Below are positions 5,279-11,385 of a DNA stretch of 11,385 nucleotides, in pieces. Source of the stretch: CAZNPW01 sp964575185 (GTDB lineage Bacteria; Pseudomonadota; Alphaproteobacteria; Rhodobacterales; Rhodobacteraceae); NCBI GenBank assembly GCA_964575185.1, contig CAZNPW010000076.1, positions 1 through 11,385 of the forward strand. The letters run 5' to 3'. Within the stretch, counting starts at the first letter, position 1. Every line of letters begins with the position of its first letter. A program made the position numbers and the translations under genes. The notes under the pieces were generated by a model, which saw nothing but the letters and a program-made list of their open reading frames with translations, was not told the origin of the DNA and ran no database searches.

Positions 5279-6436
5279 ATGCCCCCGCCGAAGCCCACGG
5301 CCTGTCTCGCTTTGTCCGACGGCAGCGTCTTCACCGGCACGGGCTTCGGGGCCACGGGCGAGACGGTGGCGGAGCTCGTCTTCAACACCGCGATGACCGG
5401 CTATCAGGAGATCATGACCGACCCGAGCTACGCGGGCCAGGTCGTGACCTTCACCTTCCCCCATGTCGGCAACGTCGGCGTGAACCCCGAGGACGACGAG
5501 ACGGCGGACCCGGTCGCCGCCGGGATGGTGGTGAAGTGGGACCCGACCGCGCCGTCGAACTGGCGCGCCAACGGCCGGCTGACCGACTGGCTGGCCGCGC
5601 GGGGCCGGATCGGCATCGGCGGGATCGACACCCGGCGGCTGACCCGCGCGATCCGCCAGCAGGGCGCGCCGCATGTGGCGCTGGCGCACGACCCGGAGGG
5701 GCGCTTCGACATCGGCGCGCTGGTCGCGCGCGCGCGGGCGTGGAAGGGCCTTGTCGGCCTCGACCTCGCGCGGGACGTGACCTGCGCGCAGAGCTACCGC
5801 TGGGACGAGACGCGCTGGGCCTGGCCGGGCGGGCACGGGCGGCGGCAGGGGCCGGGGCTGCGCGTGGTCGCGGTCGACTACGGGGCCAAGCGCAACATCC
5901 TGCGCTGCCTGGCCAGCGTCGGCTGCGAGGTCACGGTCCTGCCCGCGACCGCCACGGCAGAGGAGGTGCTGGCCCTGTCGCCCGAGGGCGTGTTCCTGTC
6001 GAACGGGCCCGGCGACCCGGCGGCGACCGGCGCCTATGCCGTGCCGATGATCCAAGGCGTGCTCGACCGCGACCTGCCGGTCTTCGGCATCTGCCTCGGC
6101 CACCAGATGCTGGCGCTGGCGCTGGGGGCGCGGACGGTCAAGATGAACCACGGCCACCACGGCGCGAACCACCCGGTCAAGGACATGGAGACCGGCCGCG
6201 TCGAGATCACGTCGATGAACCACGGCTTCACCGTGGACAGCCAGACCCTGCCCGCGGGCGTGATCGAGACGCATGTCAGCCTGTTCGACGGGTCGAACTG
6301 CGGCATAAGGCTCGCCGACCGGGCGGTGTTCAGCGTGCAGTATCACCCCGAGGCGAGCCCCGGGCCGCAGGACAGCGCCTACCTGTTCGCGCGCTTCGCC
6401 GCCGCGATGCAGGCCCGGAGGGCCGGGGGCGCTTAA
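5279..6436 (+). CDS. carA: Carbamoyl-phosphate synthase small (glutaminase) subunit
   Basis: This 385-residue subunit hydrolyses glutamine and channels ammonia to CarB for carbamoyl phosphate, used for arginine and pyrimidines. Residues about 8-150 form the CarA-specific N-terminal domain (SDGSVFTGTGFGATGE, FNTAMTGYQEIMTDPSY, GIDTRRLTR). Residues about 195-380 form the class I glutamine amidotransferase domain. The catalytic triad is Cys272 in GICLGHQ plus His356 and Glu358 in YHPEASPGP. FLSNGPGDPA and MNHGHHGANHPV are also diagnostic. Length is usual. The start has ribosome site GAAAGGA six bases upstream. carB is not in the window. The stop codon TAA forms part of a CtrA-type box for the next gene. 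No odd features in the enzyme itself. Confidence 0.98.
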   Translation: MPPPKPTACLALSDGSVFTGTGFGATGETVAELVFNTAMTGYQEIMTDPSYAGQVVTFTFPHVGNVGVNPEDDETADPVAAGMVVKWDPTAPSNWRANGRLTDWLAARGRIGIGGIDTRRLTRAIRQQGAPHVALAHDPEGRFDIGALVARARAWKGLVGLDLARDVTCAQSYRWDETRWAWPGGHGRRQGPGLRVVAVDYGAKRNILRCLASVGCEVTVLPATATAEEVLALSPEGVFLSNGPGDPAATGAYAVPMIQGVLDRDLPVFGICLGHQMLALALGARTVKMNHGHHGANHPVKDMETGRVEITSMNHGFTVDSQTLPAGVIETHVSLFDGSNCGIRLADRAVFSVQYHPEASPGPQDSAYLFARFAAAMQARRAGGA

Positions 6437-6447
6437 CCCGGCCTTAA
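6433..6447 (+). promoter_or_regulatory. Full TTAA-N7-TTAA box (CtrA-type) upstream of the glycosyltransferase gene
   Basis: TTAA (6433-6436), seven bases CCCGGCC, TTAA (6444-6447) is an exact match to the full-length CtrA recognition motif of alphaproteobacteria, with C following both half-sites. It overlaps the carA stop codon and is centred about 20 bp before TAGGGT (6460-6465), a candidate -10 box, so it would cover the -35 region as in CtrA-activated promoters. AT-rich half-sites are scarce in this GC-rich sequence. CtrA binding is inferred, not shown. Confidence 0.5.
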
Positions 6448-6491
6448 CCCTCGGTCGCCTAGGGTCGCGCGGCGGACGAGGGGGGGATGGC

Positions 6492-8174
6492 GTGGCGATC
6501 CAGCTTGCACGGGTGACGGAACGGGTCAGGGTGCCGCTGGCGGCCCCGGCGGTGATCCTGCCGTTTCCCGCGGCAGGCCCGCTGCCTGCGCCCGACGCCC
6601 GCGTGATGGCCCAGGTCCCGCCGGAGCTCTGCCTGCGCGAACGGCTTCTGCCGGTCGCCCGCGCGGGGGCCGCGACGGTCGTGCTGACGGCGCGTCCGCG
6701 GCCGGCGGAGGAGGTGCGGGCGCTGACCGGGCTGACCGGCCCGCTAATCCTGCGCCGCGCCCCCGCCGCGCGGATCGAGGCGCTGGTGCTCGACCGCTGC
6801 GGGCGGGCGCTCGGGCGGCGGGCCGAACGGCGCGTGCCGCTCGCCTTCAGCTGCCGGGGGTGGAGCCCGCTCGCGATCCGTCTGGTGCTGATTCCCGCCC
6901 TCGTCATGCTGGCGCTCTTCGTCCTGGCCGACCCGACCGGGGCCTATCTCGGGCTGATCCTGCTCAGCTGCACGCTGCTCGGCCTGCAGACCGCGCTCAG
7001 GATCGCGGCGGTGGTCGCCGACCGGCGGCCGCGCGTCCGCGAAAGCCGGACGCCGGAGGATCTGCCGGTGATCTCGATCATCGTGGCGCTCTACAAGGAG
7101 GAGGCGATCGCGCCGCGGCTGGTGCGGCGGCTCGCCCGCATCGACTGGCCGCGCGAGAAGCTCGACGTGCTGATCGCGGTGGAGGCCGACGATGCGGGCA
7201 CCCGCGCGGCGCTCGCGAAGGCGCGGCTGCCCGACTGGATGCGGGTCGTCGTGGTCCCCGACGGCCGCCCGCGCACCAAGCCGCGGGCGCTGAACCACGC
7301 GCTGAGCGTCGCGCGCGGCAGCATCGTCGGCATCTACGACGCCGAGGATACGCCCGCGCCCGACCAGCTGCACCGGATCGCCGCCCGCTTCGCCGCGGCC
7401 CCGCCCGATGTCGCCTGCCTGCAGGGGGTGCTCGCCTACACCAACACGACGACGAACTGGCTCGCCCGCTGCTTCACGATCGAATACGCGGCCTGGTTCC
7501 GGGTGATCCTGCCGGGGATCGAGCGGCTGGGCCTGCCGGTGCCCCTGGGCGGAACCACGCTCTTCTTCCGCCGCGACGTGCTGGAGCGCCTCGGCGCCTG
7601 GGACGCGCACAACGTGACCGAGGATGCCGACCTCGGCCTGCGGCTGGCGCGCCACGGCTGGCGGACGGAAGTGATCGACACGGTGACGGGCGAGGAGGCC
7701 AACTGCCGGATGATCCCCTGGATCAAGCAGCGCTCGCGCTGGATCAAGGGCTACGCGATGACCTGGGCCGTGCACATGAAGAACCCCTGGCGGCTGTGGC
7801 GCGATCTGGGGACCTGGCGGTTCCTGGGGTTCCAGGTGCTGTTCCTGACCACCATGCTGCACCTCCTGTCCGGCCCGGTCCTGCTGACGCTGTGGCTCGC
7901 GCTGCTGGTCCCCGGGCATCCGCTGATGGAGGCGCTGCCGCCCCACCTGCTGTGGACGCTGCCCGCCTACCTGATTGCCTGCGAGGCGGTCACGCTGGCC
8001 GTCTGCATCCTCGGGCTGAAGCGCAGCACGCACCGGCTGGCCTGGCCCTGGGCGCTGACGATGCACGTCTACTTTCCCCTCGCCGCCCTGTCCGGGCTGA
8101 AGGCGCTGTGGGAACTGCTGGTCAAGCCCTTCTACTGGGACAAGACGGTCCACGGTCTGCACGACGGAAAGTAG
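6492..8174 (+). CDS. Membrane family 2 glycosyltransferase (processive, BcsA-like, QxxRW type)
   Basis: This 560-residue membrane protein has a cytoplasmic N-terminal region (1-125), membrane segments at about 127-147 and 150-175, and a GT2 catalytic domain (about 190-430). Three to four more membrane segments follow between about 445 and 545. Catalytic signatures are VISIIVALYKEE, ADDAG, DAED (283-286, DxD-like metal site), TEDADLG with Asp378/Asp380, and QRSRW (413-417), the processive-synthase signature. It should move sugars from a nucleotide donor onto a growing polysaccharide at the inner membrane; the sugar is unknown. The N-terminal stretch resembles the MshEN/GspE N-terminal type domain often fused to such enzymes. 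GTG at 6492 is chosen because GAGGGGGG lies just upstream; the nearby ATG at 6487 is in another frame that stops quickly. No partner synthesis genes are adjacent. Confidence 0.92.
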   Translation: MAIQLARVTERVRVPLAAPAVILPFPAAGPLPAPDARVMAQVPPELCLRERLLPVARAGAATVVLTARPRPAEEVRALTGLTGPLILRRAPAARIEALVLDRCGRALGRRAERRVPLAFSCRGWSPLAIRLVLIPALVMLALFVLADPTGAYLGLILLSCTLLGLQTALRIAAVVADRRPRVRESRTPEDLPVISIIVALYKEEAIAPRLVRRLARIDWPREKLDVLIAVEADDAGTRAALAKARLPDWMRVVVVPDGRPRTKPRALNHALSVARGSIVGIYDAEDTPAPDQLHRIAARFAAAPPDVACLQGVLAYTNTTTNWLARCFTIEYAAWFRVILPGIERLGLPVPLGGTTLFFRRDVLERLGAWDAHNVTEDADLGLRLARHGWRTEVIDTVTGEEANCRMIPWIKQRSRWIKGYAMTWAVHMKNPWRLWRDLGTWRFLGFQVLFLTTMLHLLSGPVLLTLWLALLVPGHPLMEALPPHLLWTLPAYLIACEAVTLAVCILGLKRSTHRLAWPWALTMHVYFPLAALSGLKALWELLVKPFYWDKTVHGLHDGK

Positions 8175-8284
8175 AAGGGACGAGAACCCGGACGCCGGGA
8201 CCTGCCGGCTAGCGGCGGCTGGCGGCCCTCCTGCAGGCCCTGCCGCGCGGCCGATTGCCGCCTGGCCGCGGGCCGTTGGCGCGC

Positions 8285-8299
8285 CATATCCGGCGCATG
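8285..8299 (+). promoter_or_regulatory. Possible -10 box for a leaderless transcript of the flavin hydroxylase gene
   Basis: CATATC (8285-8290) sits six bases before the ATG at 8297, where RNA synthesis would start at or next to the initiation codon. No ribosome site is visible before this ATG. The -35 position carries only a poor match (CTGGCC with 17 bp spacing). The 122-base gap upstream (8175-8296) holds nothing else I can identify. Confidence 0.3.
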
Positions 8300-9478
8300 G
8301 AGATCGACATCCTGATTTCGGGCGGCGGGGTCGCGGGCCTGACGGCGGCCGCGGCCTTCGGCAGCGTCGGCTGCCGCGTGCTGGTCGTCGACCCCGCGCC
8401 GCCCGTGACCGGACCCGCCGACCCGGGCGCGGACCTGCGCACCACCGCGCTCCTGCAGCCGTCGGTCGCGGTGCTGGAGGCCGCGGGCCTCTGGCCGCGG
8501 CTCGCGCCGCACGCGACGGCGCTGCAGGTGATGCGGATCGTCGATGCGGGCGGGCCCGACGGCGCGGCGCGGCTGGTCCGCGACTTCGACGCGGCCGACG
8601 CGGGTGACGCACCCTTCGGCTGGAACCTGCCCAACTGGCTTCTGCGGCGCGAGATGGTGGCGCGGCTGGCCGAGTTGCCGGACGTGACGTTCCGCCCCGG
8701 CGTCGCCACCGCGGGGGTCGTCACGCGCGAGGATGGGGCCTTCGTCACCCTGTCGGACGGCACGCGCGCGGCGGCGCGGCTGCTGGTCGCGGCCGACGGG
8801 CGCGGCTCGCCGGTGCGGCAGGCGGTGGGGATCGGCGTGCGGCGCATCGACTATGGCCAGACGGCGCTGACCTTCGCGGTGACCCACCCGGTGCCGCACG
8901 GCAACGTCTCGGTCGAGGTGCACCGGACGGGCGGGCCCTTCACGCTCGTGCCGCTGCCCGACCGCGACGGGCAACCCTGTTCCGCGGTCGTCTGGATGGC
9001 GCGGAGCGCGGAGGCGGACCGCCTGCGCGACCTGCCCGACGCAGCCTTCGCCGCCGAGGCGACGGCGCGGTCGGCGGGCCTGCTGGGGCCGTTGACGCTC
9101 GCCTCGCGCCGCGACGCCTGGCCGGTCGTCACCCAGATCGCCCGCCGCCTGACCGCGCAGCGCACGGCGCTGGTGGCCGAGGCCGCGCATGTGGTGCCGC
9201 CGATCGGCGCGCAGGGGCTGAACATGTCGCTGGCCGACATCGGCGCTCTGGTGCGGCTGGCCGGGCGGCACGCGCCGGGAAGCGCCGAGATGCTGCGCGC
9301 CTATGTCCGGGCGCGGCAGCCCGATCACCTGCTGCGCGCCGCCGGGATCGACGCGCTGAACCGGGCGAGCATGGCCGCCCCCGCGCCGCTGCGCGACCTG
9401 CGGATGGCCGGCTTGCGCGCGCTGCACGGCCTGGCACCCCTGCGCCGGGCGCTGATGCGCGCGGGGATCGGCGGCTAG
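8297..9478 (+). CDS. UbiH/UbiF/COQ6-family FAD-dependent ring hydroxylase
   Basis: This 393-residue flavoprotein monooxygenase probably hydroxylates the aromatic ring during ubiquinone synthesis, using O2 and FAD. The FAD-binding GGGVAG (9-14) lies in the N-terminal Rossmann strand, followed by DLRTTAL and the VAADGRGSPVR motif (Asp167, Gly168). The third motif reads LVAEAAHVVPPIGAQGLN (292-309), where the usual GDAAH is AEAAH with Glu295 replacing the ribityl-binding Asp. I believe such AEAAH forms are common in Rhodobacterales members, so loss of function is not implied. ATG 8297 is chosen because the FAD motif follows directly; a start at 8255 would add 14 Arg/Pro-rich residues. It converges on the DUF2244 gene with a shared CTAG. 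Which ring position it hydroxylates (UbiH, UbiF or UbiL role) cannot be told, so no symbol is given. Confidence 0.92.
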   Translation: MEIDILISGGGVAGLTAAAAFGSVGCRVLVVDPAPPVTGPADPGADLRTTALLQPSVAVLEAAGLWPRLAPHATALQVMRIVDAGGPDGAARLVRDFDAADAGDAPFGWNLPNWLLRREMVARLAELPDVTFRPGVATAGVVTREDGAFVTLSDGTRAAARLLVAADGRGSPVRQAVGIGVRRIDYGQTALTFAVTHPVPHGNVSVEVHRTGGPFTLVPLPDRDGQPCSAVVWMARSAEADRLRDLPDAAFAAEATARSAGLLGPLTLASRRDAWPVVTQIARRLTAQRTALVAEAAHVVPPIGAQGLNMSLADIGALVRLAGRHAPGSAEMLRAYVRARQPDHLLRAAGIDALNRASMAAPAPLRDLRMAGLRALHGLAPLRRALMRAGIGG

Positions 9479-9963
9479 CGCAACGCCGCGAGCCGGGTGC
9501 GCAACTCCCGGGCGAGCGCGATGCGCTCGTCTTCGGACAGGAAGGCCCCGATCTCGACCTCGCGCCCGCCGCCGGTCAGGGTGACGTAATGCAGCACCGG
9601 GCCGCCGGTCGCGTGGTCGGTCACCCGCACCCAGTGCGGGTTGGCCTGCCATTCGGCCCGTGCGCCGTGCGGGCCGGTGCGGGTCAGCCGGGCGAGATTG
9701 CGGGTCAGGACCAGCTCCTCCAGCACCTCGCCGTCGCGGGTGGACCGCCGCAGCGCCCACCAGACCAGCGCCACCACGCCGAGCGCGGGCAGGATCAGGA
9801 ACCACAGCGCCGCGTGGCCGGTGAAGAGCAGCGCGGGGAAGGCGATCAGCGCGACGGTCCCGCCCATGAACCAGACGAACCCCCGGTTCGTCAGCGACCG
9901 ATGGGGCCACAGGTGGAGGCGCTGCTCGGGCGCGCCTTCGGGGGTCAGCCATTCGGCGGGCAT
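9475..9963 (-). CDS. DUF2244 domain-containing integral membrane protein
   Basis: This 162-residue protein has two adjacent membrane helices (about 28-48 and 50-71) in its N-terminal half. They are followed by a soluble beta-rich domain containing LEELVLTRNLARLTR, PHWVRVTDHATGG and LTGGGREVEIGAFLSEDER, the pattern of DUF2244 proteins of alphaproteobacteria. Function is unknown. The start at 9963 has GAGG upstream. It lies directly downstream of ctaD on the same strand, separated by a rho-independent terminator and no obvious promoter, so it may depend on read-through from the oxidase gene; a role in oxidase biogenesis is only suggested by position. Its stop codon overlaps that of the convergent flavin hydroxylase gene in a 4-bp CTAG. 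Confidence 0.85.
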   Translation of the reverse strand: MPAEWLTPEGAPEQRLHLWPHRSLTNRGFVWFMGGTVALIAFPALLFTGHAALWFLILPALGVVALVWWALRRSTRDGEVLEELVLTRNLARLTRTGPHGARAEWQANPHWVRVTDHATGGPVLHYVTLTGGGREVEIGAFLSEDERIALARELRTRLAALR

Positions 9964-9978
9964 CGCGACCTCATGCGA

Positions 9979-10004
9979 AAGGCCCCGGATCGCTCCGGGG
10001 CCTT
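9979..10004 (-). terminator. Rho-independent terminator of ctaD
   Basis: AAGGCCCCGGA (9979-9989) and TCCGGGGCCTT (9994-10004) form a perfect 11-pair stem with a four-base loop. On the minus strand the hairpin ends in a short TTT run, 20 bases after the ctaD stop and 15 bases before the next start codon. Confidence 0.8.
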
Positions 10005-10024
10005 GCTGTAAGTTCCGGCCCCGC

Positions 10025-11385
10025 TCAGTGGGCGTGCGACCTGTCCCAGTCGGAGCGCTTGGGCAGCTGTTCGAACGTGTGTTCGGGCGGGGGCGACGGC
10101 AGGGTCCATTCCAGCGTGTCGGCGTATTCGTTCCAGTAGTTGGCCTCGGTCACCCGGCGACCGTAGCGCAGCGTGTAGAAGACGACGCCGATGAAGAACA
10201 CGAAGGACGCGAAGGAGACGAAGGCCCCGATGGACGACACGTAGTTCCACAGGGCGAAGGCTTCCGGGTAGTCGATGTAGCGCCGCGGCATGCCCTGGTT
10301 GCCCAGGAAGTGCTGCGGGAAGAAGGTCAGGTTCGAGCCGATGAACATCATCCAGAAGTGCGTCTTGCCCGCCCATTCGGGATACTGGCGGCCCGACATC
10401 TTGCCGATCCAGTAGTAGATGCCCGCGAAGATGCCGAACACCGCGCCGAGGCTCATCACGTAGTGGAAGTGGGCGACCACGTAATAGGTGTCGTGGTAGA
10501 CCCGGTCGATCGCCGCCTGGCTCAGCACGATGCCGGTCACGCCGCCCACCGTGAACAGGAACAGGAAGCCGAGCGCCCAGAGCATCGGCGTCTTGAACTC
10601 GATCGACCCGCCCCACATCGTGGCGATCCACGAGAAGATCTTGATCCCCGTGGGCACCGCGATGACCATCGTGGCGAGCATGAAGTAGGATTGCTGCGTC
10701 AGCGACAGGCCCGAGGTGTACATGTGGTGCGCCCAGACGACGAACCCCAGCACGCCGATCGCCACCATCGCGTAGACCATCGGCAGGTAGCCGAAGATCG
10801 GCTTGCGGCTGAAGGTGGAGATGACGTGGCTGATGATGCCGAAGGCGGGCAGGATGATGATGTAGACCTCGGGGTGGCCGAAGAACCACAGGATGTTCTG
10901 ATACAGCACCGGGTCGCCGCCGCCGGCGGGCGTGAAGAACGTCGTGCCGAAGTTGCGGTCGGTCAGCAGCATGGTGATGGCGCCCGCGAGGACGGGCAGC
11001 GCGAGCAGGATCAGCCAGGCGGTCACGAAGATCGACCAGGCGAAGAGCGGCACCTTGTGCATCGTCATGCCGGGCGCGCGCATGTTCAGGAAGGTCGTGA
11101 TCATGTTGATCGCGCCGAGGATCGACGAGGCGCCCGACAGGTGCACGGCGAAGATGGCGAGGTCCATCGCGTAGCCGCCCTCGGCCGTGGTCGACAGCGG
11201 CGGGTAGAGCACCCAGCCGACGCCCGCCCCGGTGGTGAGGCTGCCGCCCCCGCCCGGTGCGAAGAGCGAGGCGATCGCCAGCGACGACCCCGCGACGAAC
11301 AGCCAGTAGCTCAGGTTGTTCATCCGCGGGAAGGCCATGTCCGGCGCGCCGATCTGCAGCGGCATGAAGTAGTTGCCGAAACCGC
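10025..11385 (-). CDS. ctaD: Cytochrome c oxidase (aa3-type) subunit I, partial (5' end outside window)
   Basis: This is the catalytic heme-copper subunit of aa3 oxidase, reducing O2 to water and pumping protons in the inner membrane. The last 452 residues are present. The frame is open to 11385 (GFGNYF precedes the Met at 11365), so about 110 N-terminal residues, including the first heme a ligand, are missing. Counting from that Met: D-channel Asp9 and Asn16 in GAPDMAFPRMNN, CuB ligands His164 (HPEVY, with Tyr168 for the His-Tyr link and Glu166), His213 and His214 (WAHHMYTSG), K-channel Lys242 (PTGIKIFSW), and heme a3/a ligands His299 and His301 (AHFHYVMS). Spacing of these from His164 equals Paracoccus denitrificans CtaD as I recall it. 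The stop is TGA, followed by a clear terminator. Other cox genes are not in view. Confidence 0.98.
   Translation of the reverse strand, partial: GFGNYFMPLQIGAPDMAFPRMNNLSYWLFVAGSSLAIASLFAPGGGGSLTTGAGVGWVLYPPLSTTAEGGYAMDLAIFAVHLSGASSILGAINMITTFLNMRAPGMTMHKVPLFAWSIFVTAWLILLALPVLAGAITMLLTDRNFGTTFFTPAGGGDPVLYQNILWFFGHPEVYIIILPAFGIISHVISTFSRKPIFGYLPMVYAMVAIGVLGFVVWAHHMYTSGLSLTQQSYFMLATMVIAVPTGIKIFSWIATMWGGSIEFKTPMLWALGFLFLFTVGGVTGIVLSQAAIDRVYHDTYYVVAHFHYVMSLGAVFGIFAGIYYWIGKMSGRQYPEWAGKTHFWMMFIGSNLTFFPQHFLGNQGMPRRYIDYPEAFALWNYVSSIGAFVSFASFVFFIGVVFYTLRYGRRVTEANYWNEYADTLEWTLPSPPPEHTFEQLPKRSDWDRSHAH

Noticed and set aside
6487..6516. ATG at 6487 as the glycosyltransferase start.
   Set aside because: It is in a different frame and reaches a stop after nine codons; GTG 6492 is in frame with the conserved protein.
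5156..6907. A long upstream extension of the yqeY frame on the minus strand.
   Set aside because: It is antisense to carA, has Arg/Pro/Ala-rich composition, and YqeY has its normal full length from 5155.
8132..9952. A 606-codon minus-strand frame antisense to the flavin hydroxylase.
   Set aside because: It is an out-of-frame shadow of the hydroxylase and DUF2244 genes with no family motifs.

Overview
The window is a GC-rich (roughly 70 %), densely packed chromosomal segment. It most likely comes from an alphaproteobacterium of the Rhodobacterales (Rhodobacter/Paracoccus/Roseobacter group). The reasons are the close match of the aa3 oxidase subunit I to the Paracoccus-type CtaD, the divergent yqeY/carA pair, a class II DAHP synthase, sigma70-like promoters with a conserved TTG in the -35 box, and a full TTAA-N7-TTAA CtrA-type box. 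No transposase, phage gene, CRISPR array, tRNA or rRNA was seen. No intergenic gap exceeds 300 bases.

Layout. (1) Positions 1-315 hold the 3' end of ilvC, followed at 329-397 by three perfect palindromes, each centred on TTCGAA and spaced exactly 23 bp apart. (2) Positions 503-1949 hold a two-gene unit: a subtilisin-family (S8) serine protease that has its own I9-like propeptide but no signal peptide, and, 4 bp later, a 77-residue protein whose predicted fold order resembles a stand-alone I9 propeptide/inhibitor. A perfect 9-bp-arm dyad overlaps the protease promoter and ribosome site, and four 11-bp tandem repeats follow the unit. (3) Positions 2084-3454 (minus) hold class II DAHP synthase, divergent from a GlxA-type (DJ-1/PfpI plus AraC) regulator at 3611-4630. 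(4) Positions 4700-5155 (minus) hold a GatB/YqeY-domain protein, divergent from carA at 5279-6436, with two back-to-back promoters between them. (5) Positions 6492-8174 hold a membrane family 2 glycosyltransferase of the processive QxxRW type, preceded by a CtrA-type box that overlaps the carA stop codon. (6) Positions 8297-9478 hold a UbiH/UbiF/COQ6-type flavin hydroxylase, convergent with a DUF2244 membrane protein (9475-9963, minus). The two stop codons share one CTAG. (7) Positions 10025-11385 (minus) hold ctaD, lacking its first ~110 codons at the window edge, with a rho-independent terminator just before the DUF2244 gene.

Most genes are housekeeping: branched-chain and aromatic amino-acid synthesis, carbamoyl phosphate for arginine and pyrimidines, probably ubiquinone synthesis, and cytochrome c oxidase. 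The accessory element is the protease/small-protein pair at 503-1949. It is flanked by unusual repeats on both sides and is the best candidate for an undescribed system: a cytoplasmic subtilase with a co-translated, trans-acting propeptide-like inhibitor or chaperone. That role is inferred from sequence pattern alone.
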